A stretch of DNA of 64,000 nucleotides, taken from contig NW_020290042.1 of assembly GCF_003144195.1 (NCBI RefSeq), positions 90,240-154,239 of the forward strand, written 5' to 3'. Under the pieces are notes generated by a model, which did no database searches, had not been told where the DNA came from, and saw nothing but the letters and a program-made list of their open reading frames with translations. A program made the translations under genes and the position numbers. Each line of letters opens with the position of its first letter. The first letter of the stretch is position 1. This DNA comes from Ceraceosorus guamensis (taxonomy: Eukaryota; Basidiomycota; Exobasidiomycetes; Ceraceosorales; Ceraceosoraceae). This document shows, piece by piece, positions 24,467-35,196 of the stretch.

Positions 24467-27400
24467 ATGCGAAGTCTAGCAATACACAGGATATGGTTCG
24501 TAACGACGATACTTGTGGGGTTGGTCCTCGCAGCCGAGGCGCGCACACCGTTGCCGACTGCTTCCAGCTTGCGAATGCGCCGTGTCGTCGGACGAGGCCT
24601 GTTAGAGCCCTCTCTTGCCCACCTGTCTCCTCGTCAGACTTACACCATCGACTTTTCGGGCCCCAGCAATGACGACAGTAGCTCTGGAAGCAACTCAGAG
24701 GGACCTCAACCATCAAGCGAAACTAGTTCTGAACCTCTGGGAGACTCTTACGACAACACTTCTGCCGCTGAGCCTTCCAGTGCTAGCAGCGCAAATAGCC
24801 CAACAGGAGGACAAGAAGAAGGATCAGACTCATCATCGACCACACCAAGCAGCGCCAGCGCTTCCGAAGGCGAGCCACACAGCGGTACGCCTGCTTCATC
24901 GGCCAGTGACGATGGGCAGTCTAGCGATGAGCAGCAAGTCCCCTTCTCAGGATCGTCAAATCACACTCCTCCCGTACCAGACTCGGCCACCGAGGAGAGT
25001 CCGTCAGTCAGCCATTCCCCTGTGGATGTTCCCTCTCCTGCTCCGGTGCCACCGGCCAACGTCACCACTGCGGAACCTTTGCATCCAGCACCAACGCCTC
25101 AGCCTCCTCCACCTCCTCCTTCTACGAAATCTGGGCCACCCCAAATACCCCCCGCGGCACCCGAAAATGTTCGCGCGATGCTGCTCGACAAGATACCGAA
25201 GGCCGCCATGCTTGGCAGCGACATTCACACCGCGTCTTGGCGCATCAGCGCCAACATACCGCCCATCATTTTAGGTCTTGTGAGTATTTCAAGATGGGCC
25301 GGCAGTCTTATGATACTTTGCATCGCTCACTCGCTTCCTGTTCTGCATTTCACGCAGATTGCAGCTGGGGTCTACCTCTTCTTGAAGTTGACAAATCGCC
25401 CTTTGCCAGGGTGAGAAATTTTGAGACGACCGTGCTCTACGGACAGACGAGCTCAGATGCGATCTATCTTCATTCGCAGCCCGGTGTGCTGGCTTTTGTG
25501 GTCCGATTGCCTGCTTGTGCCGGCTGCAGCTGTGCATATAGCCTCTGAAAGCCCCATCGCCAACGTCATCTCAGGACTGTTGACCAGTATCACTTTGACA
25601 GGTCACTTTGCGTTCTTGGCATGCCTGGCTGGCACCGTGCTGGCACCATCCATCGCGGAGATGGAAGAGAAGCAAAGTGAGGTACGCCGAGGTCCGAAAA
25701 GCCGCCTGCGAGCCTCACTTCACCGTCTACAACCTCCTGCGACCGATCCATCTACCTCGACACCGCTTCTACCATCACGAGCATGGCGAGGCCCCGTCGT
25801 CGCAGCTGTGGCGTGCACGACACTACTGACCATCACCGTCGGCATCACCAATTTCTTTGCGATGATCTTTGTGGCTCTCAAGTCGCTATCGGACGCCACT
25901 GGCGCACTTCGTGCTGAAGCTTGCCTAGCAGCGATCACGACAATCCTGGGCAATTCTCTCGCTTTTTTTGCCACGGCTCGATCGGGTCAGGCCTTTGAAG
26001 CACACAGGGCTCAAAAAGCGGCCGGCGCTCGCGCTCTGATTGGCAGCTGCATACTCGAATTTGGTATGTAAGGAATGGGTTTTAGGAGAGATGTCAAAGA
26101 GCACTCCTACTGACTCCTCCCTTGTCTGCAGCCGACTCGGCACTATCCATCGCCTATCCTTACTTCAACGATTCGCCTCTTGGTCAGCTTCTATTGCTGC
26201 TCTCGGGAGTGAGTTAAGTTCTGGCCCACAGATCTAGTACGATTCTGACATCATATTTCGCCGGATCTTATGAAGCTTTGCTTGATATTTGCAGCTGTGA
26301 TGGTCACCTCCGTCTTCCTCCATGCGAGCCCACACTCAGCTCGTGGCGCTACCAGGACCAGCGCCAGCCCTGAACAACGATGTTCGCGTCAGTCCTCTCA
26401 GATGCCTGAACCTGTCCAAAGACCTGCCTCGGCACGCCCTCCACCCCCACCCCGCGCAGTGATCACGAGACACAGACAAGAGAACGCCGGGGTAGAGAAC
26501 AAGTCAGGCGTCGATCCAGCGAGGATGTCTGCCGGCGGCCGTCATGTGCTGAGTCGTCTAATCAACCAAGTGCGCGGGCAGAACGCCACCCCTGAGAATC
26601 CTGCCCAATCTGCACCAAGACTCGCCTCGGGGGGCCTCGACGATTTTGGCGACCCCTTCGAAAGCCCTGAGCTGCCTATAGAGATGGACTCAGCCTTGTC
26701 TGCATCCGAGTACCACTATCTCGCCCAATTTGCAGATGGCGGCAAGGAGCCCTGCGGCCTCAGCGCTGTCACAGAGGAATCAGTGCCGGAAAGCGAGCAA
26801 AGCCAGTCGAACCTTTGGCAAGTGCGCACAGGGCCCCGCTTGCAGCCCAAAAACCAGGCAAGCTACTGGCAAATACGCGCAGGATCAACGCCTATCCGGG
26901 CTGGCGCGAACACGCCTCACCGCCGCTCGCAGGTCTCATCGAAGACGAGACCTGCCCATCCATCGGTGCATCAAGAAACCATGATGGCCTCCGAAGTCAG
27001 ACCTTTGAGCCAAGTGACGAGGCTGTCCCAGATTCTCGCTTCGCCTGCACCTACTAAAATCAGATCGCCTGGATCGTCATTCGTATCGGCCGCATCTGAT
27101 GACGACTACGCTGCTGGTGCAGTGATCATCTCACATCCAGGTGTTGCGCCAAGCGCCCAAGAGTATGGCGTGGCGCGAAAGGTCAGCTACAAAGCTTCGC
27201 ATCATCGACACGATTCCGATGCTAGCGCTATCAGCGCGGTGGACCAACGCGACAGCATGACATCCCATGAGATAATCGCAGCTCGAGCACAGTGTGACGA
27301 CGCGCCAGAAATGCCTGCCGATGCCAGGATTAACAGCGGAAGTAGATATAGCGGTGAGAGCTGGGATGCAGGATTCAAAGCCCGCAATGACGCAAGAAGG

Positions 27401-28728
27401 TCAAAATGGCGCTCGCACCCCCTTCAGCGTTCTAGCACAGGGTTGTCGAAACGGTCATCGATGCCATTCGATTCCCAAGAGTTGGAAGGATTTCCGCTGC
27501 CTCCGCAGGAAGAAGGGGTCCACGATACTTCTAGAATCGGCGACGAAGTGAGGGCCACGCTCGCAGACGCTGGTTCGATCTCTGGGAGCAGCTATGAACA
27601 AAACAGCCTCACACCCTCAACGAGGATCTCTGCGCTCTTGACGGCCGTTGGCTGGAATGGCAGTCGCAAGAGTGAAGGTCCAGAACCTGGAACAGCTCCA
27701 AGTGCGTACGGCCCCGACCACCCCGACGGCACGTTTATTCGGGCCCCTAGTCCTCAGCGGCAGTCTAACAGCACTCATCTGAGCGTTACAAGGTACGTCG
27801 CACCCTTGTCTGGCCACGCCGGCGTAGTTCTCGATGCTGACGTCCGCCGTTACACGGGATTGGCAGCTTCATGTCTGTTCTGGCTCGAAAACGAGATGGT
27901 CACACCGACAGCACACCAGCACTGGACCTGGGTCATGGCCCCAGAGAAGTTACTCGCCACCCCTTGCATGAGTGCACCACGGCAGAATCTCTTGTGCGCC
28001 CCTTGAACACTACCTCCAGCATTAGTCGTCCAGATGCGCTCTCAAAGGTAGCCTACGACACATCAGGCGCCGGCGCAGGTCGTCCAATGAGTGCAGTGCC
28101 AGAGGTGCGCGAGGTGGCTGCTCGTATAGACCAGCCTTACAGCAATGCAAATTTGGGCACAGCAGATAGGGTGTCGGTGATACCTTCAATTGTCAGCCCT
28201 GCTGACAGCACGTCCAACGCGGCCGGCCCTGAAGAAGTTGGCGGACGGCCTAGCGAGCACGAATTGACCGTACCACGTGCAGCCCACATCGTAGGGGGCC
28301 CAAATCAGCTCGCCTGGCCAACCCAAAACAGCAAGCCCGCTGCACAGCTGCTGAGCCCGCAAGACGCAGACGAGAGTGAAGATCATCTGCCATCGTCTGC
28401 CAAGGGCTACATCGAGCGCCCGCTTCCGCCCACGCCCGACGGCAAATACACTGGACCACAAGAAAGACCTGGTTCTTCACGCTCACGCTCGGGATCGGTG
28501 AGGTCACGCGTCAGCTTCATAGGGACTGCTCGAGCTATCCCTGAGCCGCCTGCTAGTCCTACCATCAAGATTGAGCGGTGCCCAGAAGAGACCGAACCAA
28601 GACCCTCTTCCAGTATTGAAACTCGTGACCCTTCTTCTCCGGCCGCGCGTCTGCCCGTGCCAACGAGCTCTCAAGCAGGGCTCTTGAGCCCCGAATTCGC
28701 CGCTACACATAGGCACATTGGTGCCTAG
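24467..28728 (+). CDS. Large multi-pass membrane protein with Ser-rich exported N-terminus and disordered tail
   Basis: Exons 24467-25279, 25358-25410, 25447-26063, 26132-26208, 26276-27792 and 27867-28728; 1312 residues, function unknown. Residues 1-24 form a signal peptide (FVTTILVGLVLAAEA). A Ser/Pro/Glu-rich segment of about 200 residues follows, with an NVT and an NHT glycosylation sequon and a poly-Pro run before the membrane. About six hydrophobic segments follow (for example IIL.GLIAAGVYLFLKL, ISGLLTSITLTGHFAFLACL, VVAAVACTTLLTITVGITNF, LLLLLSGLCLIFAAVMVTSV); the last is created exactly by joining exons 4-5. The remaining 790 residues are polar, Ser/Arg-rich and low complexity, with LPPTPDGKYTGP and SRSRSGSVRSRVSF that could be kinase sites. 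The layout suggests a cell-surface sensor or wall-linked protein, by inference only. The 36-nt intron 25411-25446 is the weakest part of the model. Confidence 0.6.
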
Positions 28729-29286
28729 TGCCATTTCACGTTTCTTTGAGCGAGACGACGACGAGCAGGCCTTACCGAGCATAAGCCCGCGTCCAGCATC
28801 TCGCCAAACCCAGCATCTCTACTTGCATATTCTCACAACATCGAGACATGTCCTTCTCTCCACATTCTTTCTTGCAGCGTGTCCGACACCTCTTTGCGAT
28901 CCAAACTCAATCAATTTGCTCGATGCACAAGTCAGCCAAGCAGTGGAAGGTCCTTGTGATGTCTGTGGCAGGGTCCTCGCAAAATCGCTTAAACGCACAG
29001 CGATTGCACTTCATGGTGGTGAGGCAGTTACGAGTGCAACTTTACGAACGCGGCTCTGCACGAATGAACAAACACGAATGTGGTGATTGCAAGCCAGATC
29101 GGGCATGATGAATGGTATGACATGTTGCGTGCAAGCAAATAAGGAGCACACAAAGCAATGCAGAGAGGGCGGGGGCACATCGAGACAGGAATGAGTTTGC
29201 GATTGGGCGGGAGGGCCAACTAGGATGATGAGAACTTTCAAGATGGGTTCGCCAATTGCAAAAGGGCGTTCGGGCGTCCCGCTGGC
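28729..29286. other. Convergent 3' intergenic region
   Basis: About 560 bp between the membrane-protein gene (+) and the disordered-protein gene (-). It should hold the 3' UTRs. No further gene or repeat is recognised. Confidence 0.55.
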
Positions 29287-31491
29287 TCAGCGGATACCGA
29301 CGAATCGTCTCACAGCTCCTGCGCCACCGAGCGCTGGGCTGTTGGTCGCAGACCCGAAAACGTCCTTGGCACCTGGTGCGACGTGTCGGTGCTGAGAACC
29401 AGATCGACTACGAGGATGATGCGTGGTGCTATCTCCACTTTCAGAAGACGCATTCTCCTTGTCCTCTCCACGATGACCTCGACGAATCTTTTTGCTAGAC
29501 TTTTTGCTCGGCTGAGCGTCGATCATGCGAGCTTTGCCTTTGCCCAAAGAGGCGCCTCTACTCGATTTGCCCACGTTGGCGTTGGTGGAGCCGAGAACTC
29601 CTTTGCCATTGGCGCATGCTACAGGCGGACCAAGTGGAGTCCAGCTATTCCCCTCGTTGGGAGAAGACAGGTCAAATACTCCCCAGGGAGACAGATCCGC
29701 TTTGCCAGACGCAGCAGGCGCGCTCTTCATTAATGCGGATGCAACCTCGAGCTCTTCCACACTGCGCTTGCGGCCTTGAGGACTGACAGAGCGTCTGTCG
29801 CTGGGGACTAGTGGCGAAGAGGCGAGCTCCATAGCGTCGCCTGGCTGCTTAGCGTTGCGCGACGAAGGCTTGGTTGGACTTGCAGTGGTGGCCGCGGCTG
29901 CGCTGCCGGTGAAGCCTTCGAAAGGTAGCGAAGCGGCAGCAGCCAGGGCGCTCTCGCGCAAAAGATCAGAACGAGCTTTGCTCTGGGTGCGCAGCGCAGG
30001 ACTGGTCTCTGCAGTATCGCCTTCAGCTGCCGTTGAAGAGCCAGTCCGAGCAGGTGGGCTTCCTGCATTGCCCTGCTTAGGACGTCCTCCTGCGCTGTAG
30101 GGTGTCAGTCTGGTCTTCTCAATGTGGGGCGTCAGACCGGTCGAGCGCTGGGAGAAGGAAGTCGAGCTGGAACTTCGCTTGAGGCTTGCGCTTGCCATCT
30201 GCGAGACCTCGTCCGGCTCAGCCATGACATCTCGGAGTGGAGCTTGAGGCGCGGCGCGAGAGAAGTGGGGATCAATGGTCGCGCTGACTGGAGGAAGCAC
30301 AAACCTCACACCTAGACCTTGCAGTCCTTGGCTGTGAGGCATGCCACCTTCGATTTGTACCGTACGTTCTCGTTCCATCTCTGCCGCTCGGACAGCTCTT
30401 GGCGTCCAAGAAGGGGCGGTCGCTGGAGGAGCCGTGTGTGGTTGACCTTCGAAGCGCAAGTCAGTGTTCCAATTAGACGAAGCAAAAGAGGCCGAAGGTG
30501 GGCTGGTAGGCAGAAGGTCTTCGAAACGACCAGACGAGGCGTGGAGGTTGGGAGCGCCGGGCATTTGACGAGCGGAACGAGGCATACCTCCGACCATCGG
30601 TGTAGCCATAGGCGAGTTCATGCTGAATGATCCAAGGCGAGGGGTCAAGTCTGTCGGAGATCCTTGCGCAGGGTTGGAAGAGCGGCTTGCAGAGAGGGAC
30701 AAGCCCAAGCCCTTGATGCCCTCATCTCTTGGCATGTCCATCCATCTGCGAGCGCGGACAGCTTCATCAGAAGGTCCCGCCTGGTCGTTGGGAGTCGCCC
30801 AGCTGGCGCTGGGGCCCGGAGGTAGGGCAGCGTAGCCGATACGAGGAGCGCGGGGCACCGCAACGTCGGAAGAGCTACGGTTGTAGCCAGGTCGAGTCCA
30901 CTCGGCCTCAAGTCCAGGGAAAATGCCGGTAGCGCTGGTCCTGGGCGCTGCAACATCCGCAGGGCATGAAGCTGGCACGATGTGCTCCTCGTCTTGTAGC
31001 ACCTCCTTATCGCTTGGGTCGCTCTCGCCGCTGATCTGACGGTCGCGTATAGCTTCGACGGGAGGTCGGGCCGAGAGTGGAGGCGAGTCAAGGCCAGAAT
31101 TGGAGATCATGCTGGACAATCCGGGAAGTTTGGTGCGCTGTTGGCTACCGTCAGCGAGACTAGCATCGGCGTTGTTCGATGCGGAACCGCTCGCGCCATG
31201 GGAGTTGATGTGCAAGGGTGACAGCCTGAGACCAGCGGTGACGGGCGTGGGAGGCAATCCGTCGATGGAGATGGGGCTGCGTAGACCGAGCAGCTTGGAG
31301 CTGGGTCGCATGGGATCCGCGTCCACTTGCATCGCGGTGCCTTTGGCATGCGAAGAGGCACCGTGGGATGCGTTGAAGGATGGCGAGGGCCATGGCTGAG
31401 ACTCGGAGGAAGAGATGCGATGGGGAGAGATGAGGTCAGCTGGACGTGGGCGGCCAGTGCGCAGCTGCGAGAAGCTGCCGGAGGCCTGCAT
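29287..31491 (-). CDS. Disordered Ser/Pro-rich protein of unknown function
   Basis: Single exon, 734 residues from ATG 31491 to a stop at 29287. No domain is recognised. The sequence is rich in Ser, Pro, Ala, Gly and Arg throughout and has many SP and TP dipeptides typical of proline-directed kinase targets (ISPHRISSS, LDSPPLSARP, SPTDLTPRLGSFSM). Short repeated motifs of the type GL.GLG/LS are seen (KGLGLSLSAS, LQGLGVRFVLPP). The C-terminal quarter is basic (KKSSKKIRRGHRG) and looks like a nuclear localisation signal; near it sits a KEN motif (EDKENASS), which in other proteins can be a degradation signal. The coding call rests on an uninterrupted frame with typical codon use and a clear ATG. 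A nuclear, cell-cycle-regulated role is possible but only inferred. Confidence 0.65.
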   Translation of the reverse strand: MQASGSFSQLRTGRPRPADLISPHRISSSESQPWPSPSFNASHGASSHAKGTAMQVDADPMRPSSKLLGLRSPISIDGLPPTPVTAGLRLSPLHINSHGASGSASNNADASLADGSQQRTKLPGLSSMISNSGLDSPPLSARPPVEAIRDRQISGESDPSDKEVLQDEEHIVPASCPADVAAPRTSATGIFPGLEAEWTRPGYNRSSSDVAVPRAPRIGYAALPPGPSASWATPNDQAGPSDEAVRARRWMDMPRDEGIKGLGLSLSASRSSNPAQGSPTDLTPRLGSFSMNSPMATPMVGGMPRSARQMPGAPNLHASSGRFEDLLPTSPPSASFASSNWNTDLRFEGQPHTAPPATAPSWTPRAVRAAEMERERTVQIEGGMPHSQGLQGLGVRFVLPPVSATIDPHFSRAAPQAPLRDVMAEPDEVSQMASASLKRSSSSTSFSQRSTGLTPHIEKTRLTPYSAGGRPKQGNAGSPPARTGSSTAAEGDTAETSPALRTQSKARSDLLRESALAAAASLPFEGFTGSAAAATTASPTKPSSRNAKQPGDAMELASSPLVPSDRRSVSPQGRKRSVEELEVASALMKSAPAASGKADLSPWGVFDLSSPNEGNSWTPLGPPVACANGKGVLGSTNANVGKSSRGASLGKGKARMIDAQPSKKSSKKIRRGHRGEDKENASSESGDSTTHHPRSRSGSQHRHVAPGAKDVFGSATNSPALGGAGAVRRFVGIR

Positions 31492-33585
31492 GTTGTGTGC
31501 AGTGCAAGGTGTAAGGGATGTGTGAATGAGTCCCCTACGTTGAGATTAGAAACAGCAGAGAAGGAAGCAGAGGCAAAGATGTGATAATGTCGTTCAGAGC
31601 AGTGCGCGACAATGTGCCGTCGCGAGGCAAGTGGGGTGATCGATTGATTGGGTCGATCGAGTGCTCTTGTTGAGTTGGCAGTTGGAGTCGTGCTCGAATA
31701 TCGTCGCTGGATGGTGTTGCGATGCTTAAGAGGGGGATCTTCGGGCGATGGATGCAGCAAATGAAGCAATGTGGCTGAAGAGCAAGTCTGCAAAATATTA
31801 AAGGAGCTTGGGGAGGTCGTCAAAGGGCAAGGGCAGAGAATGGTGCGCAAGGGAGTGGGCAAAGAGGGCAATGATGGTAGGGAATGAGTCGTCGTCTCGT
31901 GAAAGTTATAGCAGTCGAGCGACGAGTGCAAAAGCGACTGGTGAAAGCGAGCGGAGAAGGGCAAGGATCTGGCCCAAGGGAGCAGAGAGGGGGAGAGGGG
32001 GGGAGAGGGCGATGAGGGCGATGAGGAAAGAAGCTTCGACGGGCGCTAGTGACAGCGACTTGCCCTTATGAGGAAGGCGAGGCCTTCCTTGCGGAACAGA
32101 CTGAGCCACACAGCGGACAGCATGACAAGTCGCTGTCCGACCGTTGGGTGGACCGTTGGTTAGCCTAACGGAACATGCGCTCAGTCGATCTTGCCGCTCA
32201 AGTCGCGCTCAAGTCGTACGCTGCATGGCCTGCTTCTGCGCATCCTACAGCATGAAAGATGCGCCTGATTGCCTTGCAAGTCCGCCACGATTGCCGTCGG
32301 TCCATCTGGGAACTTTGAGCTGCCCAGGACCACACTCTGTGAGTTCATCGCTGGATCACGGCAGCGTTCGGAGCTCGGAGCATATCTGTGTGACGATGTG
32401 CGCGCCAGTCTTGAGTGCCAGATCCTCCGCCACCATGCTCGAGCCGAGACGAGGCTCGTCCAGAGTGCATGTGTCAGCTGCTCATCTGATTTGACCGCTA
32501 CTTTGGGTCTACCTGGCGTCGATCTCGTAGCGAGCAAGGCGCAGCTACGGCTCAGACGCCCCACGGCGGGCGGAGAGTGGAGACGGCGAGCGCAGGTGGT
32601 GCGAGGCGCGCGCGTAACGCAATACAGCACGACAGGCACACGGCCCTCGATACTTGGCCGCTCCGCAAATCTAATCGGGCAATTGGAGATGCTGCCAGAT
32701 GAGGCAACGATCGCGACTCTGAGCAGCAGCGATGCGCCCCGCTATTCCAAAGATGGCAAGGGCCAAGCTCGGGAAGCTGCCATGCGCTGCACCTTCTTCC
32801 AAAGGCACGCTCGGCCAGGCTGAAGCTGGTCATCCATGGCAGAAAGAGCAACAGACCGGTGCTCTGTGCGTGGGCCAGTCTATGTGTCGCGATTGACAGC
32901 TCAATCGCATGTCGATCATCGTCAAAACCCCGAACGGGCTCTTCGAGACTAGACTCGCGAGCGTGACGCTGCTGCTGGAGCAGCTGAAGGAAGGTACCTG
33001 TAGGTGAGATGGAGCAGATCTGAGCGGACCGGCAAACAGCCAACGTGGGCTGACGTGCGGTTGTAGGGTGAAAAGCTGAGGAGGGTGAGGGCAGGTGCAC
33101 AGAGAAATGCTGCGCGCATTCCTCCGACACAATTTATTTTGAAATGGCGTTCTGTGCCGTTCGAGTGACGTGTGCTCACGATTGACGAGCGTCGTCAGAA
33201 GGTCTCCATTTTGGCCATAGGCACGCGCACAGGCGGGATCGGGCAAGTCCCCCGTCCCCCCCACCTGCGCCAGAAAGAGCATCACATACGGTCCAGATTT
33301 GGCGCGCGCGTTGCACTTGGCATGTGCGGCGCGTCAAGCGCAGGGCCGCGCGCGGCAGGAGAGAAACACGCGCAGCAGCAGCAGCTCACAGCGATGCATG
33401 AGCGTGATGGACGCGTGCATGAGAACAACACTGACATCCGAGCGCACACCGCTCAAGTGCTCATCCTCAGCTCAAAATGCGCCACCAATTTCAAACGCGC
33501 GCTCCGGACAAAGCATACCAAAGCTGGCCTCTGGCCCTTTCCCCGATACTGTGCCCCGTACGAGAGGTGTGCGAGCACGCGATGC

Positions 33586-33586
<1 letters not shown>

Positions 33587-33620
<34 letters not shown>
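33587..33620. repeat. (GCT)11 trinucleotide repeat
   Basis: Eleven tandem GCT units in intergenic DNA. It is open on both strands as poly-Leu/Ala or poly-Ser, but no gene around it is supported. Confidence 0.95.
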
Positions 33621-33621
<1 letters not shown>

Positions 33622-34166
33622 GCGCGGTCCCCCTCGTGACTACTGTGGCTGTGCTATGCGGATTTTTCTCGACTCGACGTTCAAACTTGAAACGTTCTGC
33701 ACGCGGCCCGAGCGGTCGATCCTTAAGCATCAATGGGTACTTTTTTCCATTTCTTCTTGGCTCAATATTCGGTGGCTATCCTTGAGGCTCTTGCGTCGGT
33801 GCCTCGAAGTGTGCATTACGATGATAAGCTCGAACGCAGAAATGTGGGTCTTGGCGTCGAATAGGCGCGGTATAGGAAGCGCATTGTTCATGCGACGATT
33901 GGTGGGTGAGGGGTGGAAGCCGCTACCGAGTCGAACTCACGCGACCAGGATGGGCGGTGTAGCAACTTCACTGGGATCTGCTGATGACTCTTTGCCGCGC
34001 TGACCACCTTTCGCAAGCACTCGATCAGTCGAGAGCAGTGCTCAAGCCCTTTCTTGAAGCGCAGTACTTTTGGAATCTTATGAATGCAGGAAGAGAATGC
34101 AGCGCCGGATTTTGGTTGACACGCAACGCTGCGTTTCGTAGCATCTGTAGAGGTCCTTATTAGAGC

Positions 34167-34182
34167 CCCCCCCCCCCCCCCT
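34167..34182. repeat. Poly(C) tract of 16 bases
   Basis: An uninterrupted run of 16 C residues in intergenic DNA. Its true length may vary between reads or isolates. Confidence 0.95.
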
Positions 34183-35196
34183 TCACTCATGTCTCACGTT
34201 TTTGCATGGTTCAACATCGAGATGTAATCGAGCCGTCAGTGGCGGCCCCTGCAAATCATATTGACGCAAAAGGCCTTTACGATGCTGCTCTACGAGTTGG
34301 AAAGATAGTCAAAGAGCAACATTATTAATGATACTGGAGCACGTGCTGCCTACACCCACGCACCCTCGTGTGTGGGTCGAGCGGTTCTCGGCCGCGTGAG
34401 CACGACCGCGCGCCAGCCGCTGCGAGGCGCAGCGCGCGGGAGCAGAAAGGTGAGCTGAAGCCGCGTTGCTTGCCGGTGGTGTGGCAGCTGCCACAGCTCA
34501 TTGGTGATGCAGCAGTCGTGAGTGCCTGTAACTCGAACTCGAACTCGAACTGCTCGACCGACGTCCCGGTGCATGTTTCAGACGAGACCTCCATCACCTC
34601 CAGCCCGACTTCCTTGGCGCTCAAGTTACAGCCGCATATACCTGATGTACAGCATGCAGCTGTGATTGAATCTGAGCAGCGAGGTCGGAAGGTGTAGGTG
34701 AGTGTCCATCTAATACAGTCACGCATACCACACACACACACATCAGCAACCGATTCAAGATTGGGCTGCGAAAGCAGGGCGAGTCAAAAACATCAGCAAC
34801 ACAAGAATTGCTGAATAGCGTTTGCCGCCTCCCCTTAGGTTTCACTTCTTTGTGAGCCATACGCGCGAATCTTGGCGCCGCAGTGCATAATTTGTGGGCG
34901 CCTGTCCACACTGACTTTTTCCCTTTGCTGCACTCGCTCAGACTCGAGGCACAAAACACTCGCACGTACTCGAAAAGCTTCGCTGCGATTGCTGCTTCGC
35001 AGCTTATAGTCTACACCCCCAGAGGCACCCCAGAGGGGTACTGGGAAGCGCCTGGATTAGCAAGCACGCATGGCTTTTGGAGAGAGAGAGAGAGCAGGCA
35101 ATTGGCAGTCTGGAGAGCACAAGTTTCACACATCGAGCTGGAACAGCGGTCGCTTCGTCGGGCGGCGAATGAGAGCATTCAAGCAGCCTCGTCAAA

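Larger units (their letters stand above)
31492..35196. other. 3.7 kb gene-poor divergent region
   Basis: Upstream region of both the disordered-protein gene (-) and the CENP-B-like gene (+). It holds a (GCT)11 repeat (33587-33620), a 16-base C run (34167-34182), an AACTCG triple repeat (about 34531-34550) and a GA run near 35080. Open frames such as 32269-32823 (+) and 32552-33130 (-) overlap in opposite directions and show no domain. I see no supported gene. Confidence 0.5.

Noticed and set aside
31107-31964. 285-residue minus-strand frame rich in Ser, Pro and His
   Set aside because: It is the out-of-phase shadow of the disordered-protein gene plus its promoter.
32269-33130. Opposed open frames 32269-32823 (+) and 32552-33130 (-)
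   Set aside because: They overlap head to tail, have no splice-consistent extension and no recognisable motif.
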